Source of the DNA: CAIKXD01 sp035439485
GTDB lineage: Bacteria > Bacteroidota > Bacteroidia > UBA4408
DNA length: 51,803 bases
NCBI GenBank assembly: GCA_035439485.1
Contig: DAORKI010000014.1
Coordinates: forward strand, 1-51,803
Reading direction: 5' to 3'
Shown here piece by piece: positions 18,355 to 26,850 of the stretch (positions within the stretch are counted from its first letter, which is position 1; each line of letters starts with the position of its first letter). The position numbers and the translations under genes are program-made. The notes under the pieces are model-generated. The model saw only the letters and a list, made by a program, of their open reading frames with translations, was not told the DNA's origin and made no database searches.

Positions 18355-18708
18355 TTAATGTTTGAATTCTCCAATTATTTGTAAACTTATGTCTTTTACG
18401 CTAAAACCTTTTATTTTCTTCTTTTTAAAGTATGATGAAATAATAGCATCCAATTGAGGATCTTCAAAATCTTCTATTCTTTCTGTTTCAGCGCAATAAA
18501 GGTGATGATGATGTTGAACCATAGCATCATATCGCATCACATCTTTATCGTTTTTTACTTTTTTCAATAAATTATTTTCAACCAATGAGTCTAGTACTTT
18601 GTATACTGTGCCAACAGAAATGTTAGGGTGATTGTTCTTTATATAATCAATAACTCTATCTGCAGTAGGATGATTTTTTAATTTCACAACAGCCTCAAAT
18701 ATAGCCAC
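18355..18708 (-). CDS. perR: Fur/PerR-family repressor, N-terminus interrupted
   Basis: The open frame gives 117 residues of a Fur-family regulator; with katG directly downstream, a peroxide-sensing PerR role is likely. Visible features are the winged-helix core (VGTVYKVLDSLVENNLLKK) and the metal-binding HHHHLYCAETERIEDF. The CxxC zinc pairs of classical Fur/PerR are missing (one Cys only), as seen in Bacteroidota homologues. The frame opens at a GTG (18708), but in the same frame upstream lie codons for RDFLDNLKQKGLKVTPQR, the normal family N-terminus, preceded by an in-frame TAA (18763-18765). The first helix is therefore present in DNA but not reachable from an ATG without a frameshift. 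Function may be lost or reduced. Confidence 0.85.
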   Translation of the reverse strand: MAIFEAVVKLKNHPTADRVIDYIKNNHPNISVGTVYKVLDSLVENNLLKKVKNDKDVMRYDAMVQHHHHLYCAETERIEDFEDPQLDAIISSYFKKKKIKGFSVKDISLQIIGEFKH

Positions 18709-18774
18709 ACGTTGGGGTGTAACTTTTAAACCTTTTTGTTTTAAATTATCAAGAAAATCTCTTTACTCATTCAT
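18709..18774 (-). other. perR: Interrupted 5' end of perR (frameshift or nonsense)
   Basis: Reading from ATG at 18774 gives Met-Asn-Glu-stop and then, in the same frame, the conserved Fur-family start ending in TPQR. Reading from the ATG at 18770 gives MSKEIFL and runs into another stop. Removing one GA from the AGAGA run (18758-18762) fuses that ATG to the conserved frame as MSKDFLDNLKQKGLKVTPQR. A 2-bp duplication is therefore the simplest explanation; a sequencing or assembly error would look identical. Confidence 0.65.
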
Positions 18775-18792
18775 TAATAATAACTATGCAAT

Positions 18793-18802
18793 AATAATTA
18801 TT
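18793..18802. promoter_or_regulatory. AT-rich palindrome upstream of perR, possible Per/Fur box
   Basis: AATAATTATT is a perfect 10-bp palindrome within AATAATAATTATTCTTAT, about 20-30 nt upstream of the presumed perR start. Fur and PerR boxes are AT-rich inverted repeats of this style, so it is a candidate autoregulatory site. High local AT content makes chance occurrence quite likely. Confidence 0.3.
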
Positions 18803-19324
18803 CTTATTTAGAAAAAAAATGTTTTTAAAATTTTTTAAGCCCAAAAATTAATGCAACATGAATAAATCATGAATTATCTTTAAAGGCTTTTTGAAAATCT
18901 CCGCCTTCATTTTATTTAATGTAAATGGCATGAAGCGTTAATTAAAATAGCGCTTCCTGAGCTACTTAATTTCAATTTTTATTATGTTTTCATAGAGCCA
19001 ATCCTTAAATGTCAGCTAAAAAGAAACTACTTATTTTTAAAAGGCCATTCTATAATTTTGTCACATTATAAAATTAAATAAATATTGAACTAAATACTTC
19101 ACAACAGTCAATTTCAATTTTCAATTTTTCATGTAAAAAAAAGGCTTTCTCAATTTAATAAAGGGTTATCTATATAAAAGCTGTTTTGTATAACCAACAT
19201 ATTAGTTTCCAAATGTCATTAAAAAAATTAATCCATATTATCCTCACAACTTGCATATCAATAAAATCAGATTGAAAGCTTAATATGCAAAAAAACTATT
19301 TCATGTTTTGGTTGACATTATTGA

Positions 19325-19360
19325 TTAGGGTGTTTTATATATTATTAATTAACATCCTAA
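19325..19360. promoter_or_regulatory. Inverted repeat upstream of paaZ, possible operator
   Basis: TTAGGGTGTT at 19325-19334 and AACATCCTAA at 19351-19360 are complementary except for one G/T position, separated by 16 nt of AT-rich sequence. It stands out as the most GC-rich symmetric element in this spacer. It lies about 120 nt before the paaZ start and 50 nt before the TAATTTTG element. No regulator gene is adjacent. Confidence 0.3.
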
Positions 19361-19482
19361 ACTAAAAATTGTTTGGTAATTTATAACATTAGGCAATTTA
19401 TATTCTATTGTTTAATTTTGACTCCGAATTCTACCTTATTATGTAATCCCAAATTTAACCAACACTTACATTTTTTCTACAT

Positions 19483-21531
19483 ATGAATCAACTAAAAAAT
19501 TATGCACTTGGTCAATGGACAGCAGGTGCCGATGAAGGACAGCAATTATTTAACGCCATTAACGGAGAAGCTATTGCTAGCGCAAGCAGTAAAGGATTAG
19601 ATTTTTCTGAAATGATGAACTACGCGCGTAAAACTGGTGGTCCTGCCTTGCGTAAAATGACTTTTCAAGAAAGAGGAAGAATGTTGAAGGCGCTCGCTCT
19701 GCATTTACAAGAAAAAAAGGAATATTTCTATCAATTGAGTTGGGCAACTGGCGCTACAAGAAACGATAGTTGGGTTGATATAGAAGGAGGAATTGGAAAT
19801 TTATTTTCTTATGCAAGCTTAAGAAGGCAATTTCCTGATGAAAGTTTTTGTTACGATGGCGATGCTGCCAAACTAAGTAAAGGTGGTACATTTATAGGCC
19901 ATCATATTTGTGTCCCAAAGGAGGGTGTTGCCATACATATCAACGCTTTTAACTTTCCTGTTTGGGGAATGTTAGAAAAAATTGCAGTTAACTTTTTAGC
20001 TGGAGTTCCGGCTATTGTTAAGCCTGCAACAGTTACTTCATTTCTTACAGAAGCAGTAGTTAAAGAAATAGTTGCTTCCAAAATAATACCTGAAGGTGCT
20101 CTACAATTGATTTGTGGAAGTGCTAATGGTATACTTGACCATGTTATTAGTCAAGATGTGGTCACATTCACTGGCTCTGCAAGTACTGGAAAAAAACTAA
20201 AATCACATCCACGTTTAATTGAAGAAGCTGTTCCTTTTAATATGGAAGCCGACTCTTTAAATTGTTGTGTTTTAGGCCCCGATGCAAAACCAGGTTCCGC
20301 TGAATTTGATATTTTTATAAAAGAAGTGCAACGTGAAATGACAACCAAAGCTGGTCAAAAATGTACTGCTGTCCGAAGAATTATTGTCCCTGCAAATTTA
20401 ATTGAAGATGTGCAAATTTCTTTAGGAAAAAGATTGGCAGGCACTGTCATTGGTGACCCCAATGTTGAAGGCGTGCGCATGGGATCATTGGCTGGTGCTG
20501 CACAATTAAAGGAAGTTACCGAAAAGGTTTTAGAACTGGCCAAATCACAAGAAATTGTTTTTGGTGATTTAAAAAATTTCGAAGTAAAAGGAGCTGATAA
20601 AAATAAAGGAGCATTTATGTCTCCTATTTTATTTTTAAATAATACTCCATTTAAAAATCAAGACTGTCATAATATTGAAGCCTTTGGTCCAGTAAGTACT
20701 ATTATGCCTTACCACAATATTGATGAAGCCATTGAATTAGCTAAAATGGGGAAAGGCTCATTGGTGTGCTCAATTATAACTGCTGATGATAAGATAGCGC
20801 GCGACTTTGTGATTGGAGCTGCTTGCATGCATGGAAGAATTTTGGTGCTGAATGCTGATTGTGCTAAAGAAAGCACTGGTCATGGTTCACCAATGCCAAT
20901 GCTTACCCATGGTGGTCCAGGCAGAGCAGGTGGTGGCGAAGAAATGGGTGGAAAGAGGGGCGTTTTTCACTATCTCCAACGCACTGCAATTCAAGGCTCT
21001 CCAACTACTTTGAGTAATATTATGGGGCAATATCAATATGGAGGAAAATATATTGAAAAGGACATTCATCCTTTTAAACGTTATTTCGAAGATTTGGAAA
21101 TTGGTGAAACATTAATTACTGCCAAACACACAGTTCATGAGGCTGACATAGTAAATTTTGCCAATGTAAGTGGCGATAATTTTTATGCACACATGGACGC
21201 CACTTCGTTGGATGGCACCATTTTTACAGGTCGTGTTGCACATGGATATTTCATTTTAAGTAAGGCCGCAGGCTTGTTTGTTGATGCTAAAAAGGGTCCA
21301 GTACTATTAAATTACGGTCTTGATGAATGTCGCTTTGTAAAACCGGTTTATCCTGGGGCCACTATAGGTGTACGTTTTACCTGTAAAGAAAAGGTGGATC
21401 AAGAAAAGAAAAATGCGGAAGATATTGCCAAAGGAATAGTAAAATGGTTGGTTGATGTATATGATGAAACTGGTGAAACTGTAGCAATTGCCACTATTTT
21501 AACGATGGTAAAGAAAAGAAACCAAGAGTAA
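19483..21531 (+). CDS. paaZ: Phenylacetate-pathway bifunctional ring-opening enzyme PaaZ
   Basis: 682 residues, the same size as known PaaZ: an N-terminal aldehyde dehydrogenase (to ~residue 520) fused to a C-terminal MaoC-like (R)-hydratase. It opens oxepin-CoA and oxidises the resulting semialdehyde in aerobic phenylacetate breakdown. Catalytic residues are visible: Glu255 (NMEADSLNCCVLG), Cys294 (AGQKCTAVRR) and NAFNFPVWG for the dehydrogenase; NFANVSGDNFYAHMD and GRVAHGYFILS supply the hydratase Asp/His pair. No other paa gene is in the window, so the pathway partners must be elsewhere, or the gene is an orphan. Confidence 0.94.
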   Translation: MNQLKNYALGQWTAGADEGQQLFNAINGEAIASASSKGLDFSEMMNYARKTGGPALRKMTFQERGRMLKALALHLQEKKEYFYQLSWATGATRNDSWVDIEGGIGNLFSYASLRRQFPDESFCYDGDAAKLSKGGTFIGHHICVPKEGVAIHINAFNFPVWGMLEKIAVNFLAGVPAIVKPATVTSFLTEAVVKEIVASKIIPEGALQLICGSANGILDHVISQDVVTFTGSASTGKKLKSHPRLIEEAVPFNMEADSLNCCVLGPDAKPGSAEFDIFIKEVQREMTTKAGQKCTAVRRIIVPANLIEDVQISLGKRLAGTVIGDPNVEGVRMGSLAGAAQLKEVTEKVLELAKSQEIVFGDLKNFEVKGADKNKGAFMSPILFLNNTPFKNQDCHNIEAFGPVSTIMPYHNIDEAIELAKMGKGSLVCSIITADDKIARDFVIGAACMHGRILVLNADCAKESTGHGSPMPMLTHGGPGRAGGGEEMGGKRGVFHYLQRTAIQGSPTTLSNIMGQYQYGGKYIEKDIHPFKRYFEDLEIGETLITAKHTVHEADIVNFANVSGDNFYAHMDATSLDGTIFTGRVAHGYFILSKAAGLFVDAKKGPVLLNYGLDECRFVKPVYPGATIGVRFTCKEKVDQEKKNAEDIAKGIVKWLVDVYDETGETVAIATILTMVKKRNQE

Positions 21532-21979
21532 ATCAATTCTTTAAATTTAAACCCACATTAATCAGTAGGATTGTCTTAAATGCTGAACCACTGATTTTAT
21601 ACGGATATTTCATGTAACAATGCAACGTTTTCTTGTGCTGATTTTGGGTTCAATACATCATATTTAAATTTGGGGCACATCCTTGCATTAAATGGGAGCT
21701 TGATAATCTTTAAAACACTTTGTTAATGCAAGGTCAGGCCATTTGCTATATCTCCTGCATTCAAATTTAAAGCTATGGTACATTTGATAAGCCTATAGGT
21801 AAATTTTCATTTGGAGGATGCCGCTCCTGTCCTTTGTGCTGGCCTTTGTGTTCACAGTTAAAGCTATTTTTTAACCTACATTCATCAACAAGAAGCACTC
21901 AAATGGCGAACTGCTGACATCATAAAAGTAATCTCGCTTAGCAATTCAGCATTTTCTAAGGACGAAGCTGGGCTATACA
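21532..21979. repeat. Decayed, repeat-bearing spacer between convergent paaZ and OmpA genes
   Basis: No believable gene. It opens (21543-21573) with a copy of the dispersed repeat of 298-328 (25 of 31 identical, no gaps). An 11-bp perfect inverted repeat, CCTTGCATTAA at 21681-21691 and TTAATGCAAGG at 21723-21733, encloses a 31-nt loop. A short direct repeat CCTTTGTG-CTGG-CCTTTGTG lies near 21835-21855. Base composition is less AT-rich than the neighbouring spacers. It may be the remains of a mobile element; I cannot name the element. Confidence 0.45.
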
Positions 21980-23971
21980 CTATTTTAAAATCATAAATTC
22001 AGTCCTTCTGTTATTGGCTCTTCCTTTTTCAGTAGTGTTATCATCAATTGGCATAGTATCGCCAAAGCCTTTGTGGCTTAATCTTTCTTTTGGAATTTCA
22101 TTGGCAATTAAAAAATCTAAAACTGATTTTGCCCTATTTTCCGATAATATTTGATTTGATTTTTTATCTCCAACATTATCTGTATGCCCACTAATTTCGA
22201 TACTTACTGAAGCATTTTGCACTAAAAAACTTTTCAATTTTTGCAATTCAATTTTTGATTCTTCTTTCAAATTATAAGATGCTGTTTCAAAGAAAATATT
22301 CTTTAAAACAACTTTCTCTCCTGCCTTAATAGGTGTTAGTGGCATGTTCATTTCGAATCCTTTTAAGTCATCCTTCTGTCCTTTCAAGCTAAAATTTTCG
22401 GAAGCAAATAAATAACCATTTTTACTCACATTCATTAAATAATTCCTATTAATTGGTAAGCACACCAAAAACTCTCCACTTCCTGCCATACTTGAGGCTT
22501 GCATCACCATTTGCCCTGTTGCTAAATCAACTAATTCAAACTTTGCCTCAATTCCATTATTATTTTCCTTATTAAACACTTTTCCTTTCACATAGGTCAC
22601 TGCTTGTGGACGGGCAGCTTCATACAAATCAAAACTATATAAGTCTAAACCTCCCATACCACCTGGTCTTTCTGATGAGAAATAAGCCGTTCTACCATTA
22701 GCACTTACAATTAAATCGCGCTCATTTTCGCCTGTATTTATAGGATAACCCAAATTCATTGGGGCTGAAAAGCTGCCATCTTTTTTCAATCTCGATAAAT
22801 AAATATCTCTACTGCCCATACCAGGCCAGCTATCTGAAACAAAATATAAGGTTTTATTGTCAGGATGAATAAATGGAGACTCATCAAATCCAGGTGTATT
22901 AATACTATCGCCAAGGTTTACCAAATTAGACCATTTTCCTAGTTCATTTTTAGTACATTTCCAAATATCAGCACTTCCCTTGCCACCAGCCCGATTACTC
23001 ACAAAATAGAGTGTTTGACCATCACTTGACAAGGTTGGTTGCGACTCCCAACTATCGGTGTTTATTGGTTTGCCCATATTTTCGGGAACACTCCATGAAC
23101 CGTTAGCTAATTTTTTTGCAATAAATAAATCGCAGCTTCCAAACCCTTTTCTTCCTCCTGGATAGCCATCATATTCGCTACAGGCTGTAAATATTAAGGT
23201 TTGTCCATCGGCCGAAATGCATTGTGCACCTTCGTTGCCATGAGTATTAATTGGAGGCCCCATGTTTATTGCTTTCGACCATTTTCCATTAATTTTTTTG
23301 CAGCTATAAAAATCTTCCGATTTATTTTTTGTTCCAGGTAAACTGTTGCTGGGGTCTTTAGGTATTAATCGGGTATAAACTAAATTTTGTTCATCAGCTG
23401 TAATGGCTGGTAAATAATCACTTTCAGAAGAATTCACATCTGAACCCAAATTTATTGGATTAAAGGGCACAGGATGCTGAACGGCATATTTGGCAAACTT
23501 GGCTGATTTTTGCCCCAAAGTTGCGTTATACCTGGCTTCCGCTGGAATAGACTTATAGGTCAAATAGTGTTCTAAATATTGTTCAGCTTCATCATACAGT
23601 TGCAATTTTAAACACCAAAAACCCATGCTATAATACGCACTTTTAAAAAAATCGGGGCTTATTCCTATGGCTGCCTTTCCTTCCTCTAATGCCTCTTTAT
23701 ACCTTTTATTTTCACCAAAAATTTCAGCTAAAAACATGTGAGCTTCTACAAAATTAGGATCTGTTTTTATGGCTTTTTGAAGCAATTCAATGGCTTCATC
23801 ATCCTTTCGAGCGTCAAAACTGAGTAAAGCTTTTTCATAATTTTTAATTGCTTTGTCAGAACTGCTACTGTATTTATTATCTGTTTTTTGAGCAACAACT
23901 TGGATTGATAAACAAATAAAAAATAAGAGAATAATGTTACCTACTTTGGTGCTAAATTGCATTTCAAACAT
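21980..23971 (-). CDS. OmpA-family protein with TPR, PD40 propeller and regulatory-like domain (PorE-like)
   Basis: 663-residue envelope protein with a signal peptide (IILLFFICLSIQVVAQ). Domain order: TPR repeats (~40-135), PD40/WD40-like blades (~170-455, with repeated LYFVSNRAGGKGSADIW-type motifs), a carboxypeptidase-regulatory-like beta domain (~455-540) and a C-terminal OmpA peptidoglycan-binding domain (~545-663, ISGHTDNVGD and LSENRAKSVLDFL). This is the order known for PorE of the type IX secretion machinery, but PorE is a lipoprotein and no clear lipobox Cys is seen here, so it may be one of several paralogues. It starts 4 nt after queE and is probably co-transcribed. Confidence 0.85.
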   Translation of the reverse strand: MFEMQFSTKVGNIILLFFICLSIQVVAQKTDNKYSSSSDKAIKNYEKALLSFDARKDDEAIELLQKAIKTDPNFVEAHMFLAEIFGENKRYKEALEEGKAAIGISPDFFKSAYYSMGFWCLKLQLYDEAEQYLEHYLTYKSIPAEARYNATLGQKSAKFAKYAVQHPVPFNPINLGSDVNSSESDYLPAITADEQNLVYTRLIPKDPSNSLPGTKNKSEDFYSCKKINGKWSKAINMGPPINTHGNEGAQCISADGQTLIFTACSEYDGYPGGRKGFGSCDLFIAKKLANGSWSVPENMGKPINTDSWESQPTLSSDGQTLYFVSNRAGGKGSADIWKCTKNELGKWSNLVNLGDSINTPGFDESPFIHPDNKTLYFVSDSWPGMGSRDIYLSRLKKDGSFSAPMNLGYPINTGENERDLIVSANGRTAYFSSERPGGMGGLDLYSFDLYEAARPQAVTYVKGKVFNKENNNGIEAKFELVDLATGQMVMQASSMAGSGEFLVCLPINRNYLMNVSKNGYLFASENFSLKGQKDDLKGFEMNMPLTPIKAGEKVVLKNIFFETASYNLKEESKIELQKLKSFLVQNASVSIEISGHTDNVGDKKSNQILSENRAKSVLDFLIANEIPKERLSHKGFGDTMPIDDNTTEKGRANNRRTEFMILK

Positions 23972-23975
23972 TTTT

Positions 23976-24623
23976 TTAGGGAATATTTAAATACTTATGT
24001 GTTTGTAAAGAAATATTCCATTTTGGATTTTCTTTAACATATTCAATTATTAAAGGTGTAATTTCTTTCGATTTGCTCCATTCAGGTTGTAAATACAATT
24101 TGCAAGCGCTATTTACTTTAGCAGCATTTTCTTCTGCCCATAAAAAATCATGCTTATTGAAAACAATTATTTTTAACTCATTGGCTAAGGCATAATTTTG
24201 ATTTAATGGAGGCAATGTTTTTTTGGGAGAAAGGCACACCCAATCCCAACTTCCACTTAATGGATATGAAGCCGATGTTTCAACAAAGGTTTGAATTCCT
24301 TTTGATTTTAATTGCTGGGTAAGATAATCTAGTGGATACATACTAGGTTCTCCTCCAGTTACCACTACTGCTTTTCCAGGAAATTCAACAGCATTCTTTA
24401 CTATGCTATCAGCTGAAGTAAGTGGATGTATTGAAGCATCCCAACTTTCCTTAACATCGCACCAATGACAACCCACATCGCATCCTCCAACCCTAATAAA
24501 ATAAGCTGCCTTGCCTGTGTTAAATCCTTCGCCTTGAATGGTGTAAAATTCTTCCATCAATGGCAACAGCCTCCCATTTTCAGTGAAAGTATTTTGTTCT
24601 TGCTGTATTTTTAATCTATCCAC
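23976..24623 (-). CDS. queE: 7-carboxy-7-deazaguanine synthase
   Basis: 215-residue radical-SAM enzyme that rearranges 6-carboxytetrahydropterin to CDG in queuosine/7-deazaguanine synthesis. The iron-sulfur motif is Cys48-x3-Cys52-x2-Cys55 (GGCDVGCHWCD), matching the CxxxCxxC form. GEGFNTGKAAYFIR and VVTGGEPSMYP (the GGE motif) are also typical of QueE. It precedes the OmpA-like gene by 4 nt on the minus strand, an unusual operon partner for a tRNA-modification enzyme. No queC, queD or queF is in this window. Confidence 0.93.
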   Translation of the reverse strand: MDRLKIQQEQNTFTENGRLLPLMEEFYTIQGEGFNTGKAAYFIRVGGCDVGCHWCDVKESWDASIHPLTSADSIVKNAVEFPGKAVVVTGGEPSMYPLDYLTQQLKSKGIQTFVETSASYPLSGSWDWVCLSPKKTLPPLNQNYALANELKIIVFNKHDFLWAEENAAKVNSACKLYLQPEWSKSKEITPLIIEYVKENPKWNISLQTHKYLNIP

Positions 24624-24677
24624 TATATATTTTTAATTTGCAAAGTAAACAATTAAAATGCTTTTGATGATTTGCAA

Positions 24678-26030
24678 CTAATCATGTGTAATTGCAATTT
24701 TATAAGTATTTTGCTGTTGTTTTGAAACAATACTTAACATATATAATCCATTCTTCAGGTTTGCCTTTAATACGAAAGGAATATTTTTTTCGCTACTATT
24801 TATTGTTAAAGTTGCCATTTCTTTACCAGTTAAATCGTGTAATGTAACTAAATAATTAATCTCATTTGAATTTAAAATTTTTCCTCTTATTTCGTGCTGA
24901 TTTGTATGCTCAATCAATAAGTTTATTTTATGATTTATCATGGGTTTCAATCCCTGCAAATAAGAAATGTAAACAGAGTCTTGCATCATGCAATTATTAA
25001 TACTTGTAGCTGTTGCTAAATACCAACCTGTGTATGTTGGTGTTATTGTTGGTCCAAATGTTCCATTACTCCACGATACCGTGCCCGCAACACTATCGGC
25101 CGAAAAACTGCAATTATCACATATAATAGAATCTTGGATAATGTTAATGTAAGGTAAAAGCGTAAAATTAACCATATCGGCTTCATACAATTTACCCCCT
25201 GAATTATCTATAGTAGAAAGCTCATCTGTGACAAAAATATCATGTGTGTTTTTAAAAGTAATACCTTCCTTTTGTGTATAATTATTCAACGTAATTGTGA
25301 TTTTAGCTTCTTTAAAAAAGTTGTCACCATTAAAACAACTAAACCACCAAATTTTATTATGATTCAATAATGCCAAATGAGCATTGTTTGGTGAAATAGC
25401 CGCTGAAGTAACCCAACAGTCTGATTGTGAACTATTACACAAAAACACACTATCACAAATTTGCGCTGTGTAATTTCCAGGCGAAGCAGGAATTTTATAC
25501 ATCTTACAATAGCCATTGAAAGGCACAGTGCGGTTTTTAGTAAAAATATAAATACTGTCATTATACCAAATTAATCCTTCAGCATCAAAATTTCTTTTGG
25601 TTGGAATTGGTGGAAATGCTGTTTGGTCAGGATAATTAAACGATATTGTTTCGGCAGAAATTGTATCTCCCATAAATGATTGAGGACTTGGAATTTTATA
25701 AATTCTTAAATCAGTTCTGTCATTATTATTGTTCCCAAAATCGCCTATGTACAAATTATTGAGATTGTCCTTTGTAATATCTTCCCAGTCAATGTTTGTT
25801 GCATTATTAATGATAATAGTCCTAATTAAATTTCCCGAATTATCCATTTCATAAATCTCATTATTTCCTCCCGAATCGTTATGTGTGTATAACCTATTCG
25901 GATTAATATAAATGATACCACTGCTTTCGTTTAAAACATTGGTTATGCTACCTAATGAATTAAGTGTAATATTTTGCCCATAAGTATGTACTGATAATAA
26001 ATACAAAAAGATACTACTTAATTTTTTCAT
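24678..26030 (-). CDS. T9SS-sorted secreted protein with a propeller-like body
   Basis: 450 residues. Signal peptide MKKLSSIFLYLLSVHTYGQ, a body of about 280 residues rich in short beta-strands and resembling SdiA-regulated/NHL-like propellers (SSGIIYINPNRLYTHNDSGG, DWEDITKDNLNNLYIGDFG), then an Ig-like segment with two Cys (ICDNCSFSADSVAGTVSWSN), and a C-terminal T9SS type A sorting domain ending KNGLYMLSIVSKQQQNTYKIAI. It is exported to the cell surface by T9SS; ligand or enzymatic role is not recognisable. Its ATG follows the stop of the beta-barrel gene with no gap, so the two are co-translated. Confidence 0.78.
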   Translation of the reverse strand: MKKLSSIFLYLLSVHTYGQNITLNSLGSITNVLNESSGIIYINPNRLYTHNDSGGNNEIYEMDNSGNLIRTIIINNATNIDWEDITKDNLNNLYIGDFGNNNNDRTDLRIYKIPSPQSFMGDTISAETISFNYPDQTAFPPIPTKRNFDAEGLIWYNDSIYIFTKNRTVPFNGYCKMYKIPASPGNYTAQICDSVFLCNSSQSDCWVTSAAISPNNAHLALLNHNKIWWFSCFNGDNFFKEAKITITLNNYTQKEGITFKNTHDIFVTDELSTIDNSGGKLYEADMVNFTLLPYINIIQDSIICDNCSFSADSVAGTVSWSNGTFGPTITPTYTGWYLATATSINNCMMQDSVYISYLQGLKPMINHKINLLIEHTNQHEIRGKILNSNEINYLVTLHDLTGKEMATLTINSSEKNIPFVLKANLKNGLYMLSIVSKQQQNTYKIAITHD

Positions 26031-26678
26031 TTAGTTGAATTTAAAAACAAGACCTAAGCCAACATTTCCTCTCTTTAATCTAAGGTCTAATTTTTCTATA
26101 GCACTTAAATTGTTTGCAATTGTTAAGTCCACAAAATTATAATTATTGTAAGTATAATTTAAAGATAAACCAATATTTTTAGTGACATACAACCTTGTTC
26201 CTAAAACAAAAGCCAATATAGTTCCATCACCTTTTGCATATGATTGATTGATATCATTTACTTGATAATTAAACCATGATAGGCCTGCCAAAGCCCCAAT
26301 ATACAAATTGATTCTTTTGGTTTTTAACAAATGAAATGTAGGTTTTAACACCAAATCATTTCCATTGATTTTAGCATTTGTATTCACTGTATCATCCTTT
26401 CCTATAATGAAATTACTGTATTTATATGCCAACCCTATGCCAAGTCGATTTCCAACTGCATATTCAAGAGATACTGGAAATACCCATGCTGCAGCCTTAT
26501 TGCTTTCACTATTTCCAGTGCTTTTCTGATACAAATAAGTGTCATAAATTCCCAAACCAAATCCAGCTTCAAAAATTTTGTCTTTCTTTTGGAATGACTG
26601 AGCATTAGAATTTTTCATCACCAAAGGAGTAAGAGTTATACTCCATATAAAAATAATTTTTCTTAATTTACTTAGCAT
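26031..26678 (-). CDS. Outer-membrane beta-barrel protein
   Basis: 215-residue protein with a probable signal peptide (to about residue 27, SNAQ) and alternating hydrophobic strands: FEAGFGLGIYDTYLYQ, VSLEYAVGNRLGIGLAYKYS, FVLGTRLYVTKNIGLSLNYT, ending GNVGLGLVFKFN with the terminal aromatic typical of outer-membrane barrels. About eight strands are expected, as in small OmpW/OmpX-like porins. Function unknown. It directly precedes the T9SS protein (stop and next ATG adjoin), so it may assist or anchor that protein; this is inference from position only. Confidence 0.78.
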   Translation of the reverse strand: MLSKLRKIIFIWSITLTPLVMKNSNAQSFQKKDKIFEAGFGLGIYDTYLYQKSTGNSESNKAAAWVFPVSLEYAVGNRLGIGLAYKYSNFIIGKDDTVNTNAKINGNDLVLKPTFHLLKTKRINLYIGALAGLSWFNYQVNDINQSYAKGDGTILAFVLGTRLYVTKNIGLSLNYTYNNYNFVDLTIANNLSAIEKLDLRLKRGNVGLGLVFKFN

Positions 26679-26816
26679 TTGAAGGGTTTGTTTGCCAATT
26701 AATCATTAAACATTTTATAACATTATCTGCAAATATCGTTAAAGTCATAAATTAAATATATATTTAAAGTAATAACTATCAACATCAAAAAGTTAGCCAT
26801 TAACAAATTCCTTGTT

Positions 26817-26845
26817 TTGGCAGCAACGAAAATCAATTAGCTTTG
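26817..26845 (+). promoter_or_regulatory. Predicted promoter of the patatin-barrel gene
   Basis: TTG at 26817-26819, an 18-nt spacer and TAGCTTTG at 26838-26845 match the Bacteroidota consensus fully. The ATG at 26851 is only 5 nt beyond the -7 element, so the transcript would begin at or next to the start codon, that is, be leaderless. It also argues against the longer frame that opens at TTG 26812, which would lie inside the promoter. Confidence 0.6.
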
Positions 26846-26850
26846 CCAAA

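Larger units (their letters stand above)
18775..19482. other. Long AT-rich divergent spacer between perR and paaZ
   Basis: About 700 nt with no coding frame that I can support. It contains two exact -7 elements on the + strand, TAATTTTG at 19053-19060 and 19413-19420, the second 63 nt before the paaZ ATG; neither has a good TTG at the right distance. A 10-bp inverted repeat with one mismatch spans 19325-19360. I see no tRNA or clear structured RNA. Confidence 0.45.

Noticed and set aside
21593..21715. Minus-strand frame of about 40 codons in the paaZ-OmpA spacer
   Set aside because: Too short, no start or promoter, and no recognisable homology; treated as part of a decayed region.
26812..26850. 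Upstream TTG start adding 13 residues to the patatin-barrel protein
   Set aside because: It lies within the predicted promoter and spoils the signal peptide; the ATG at 26851 fits both.
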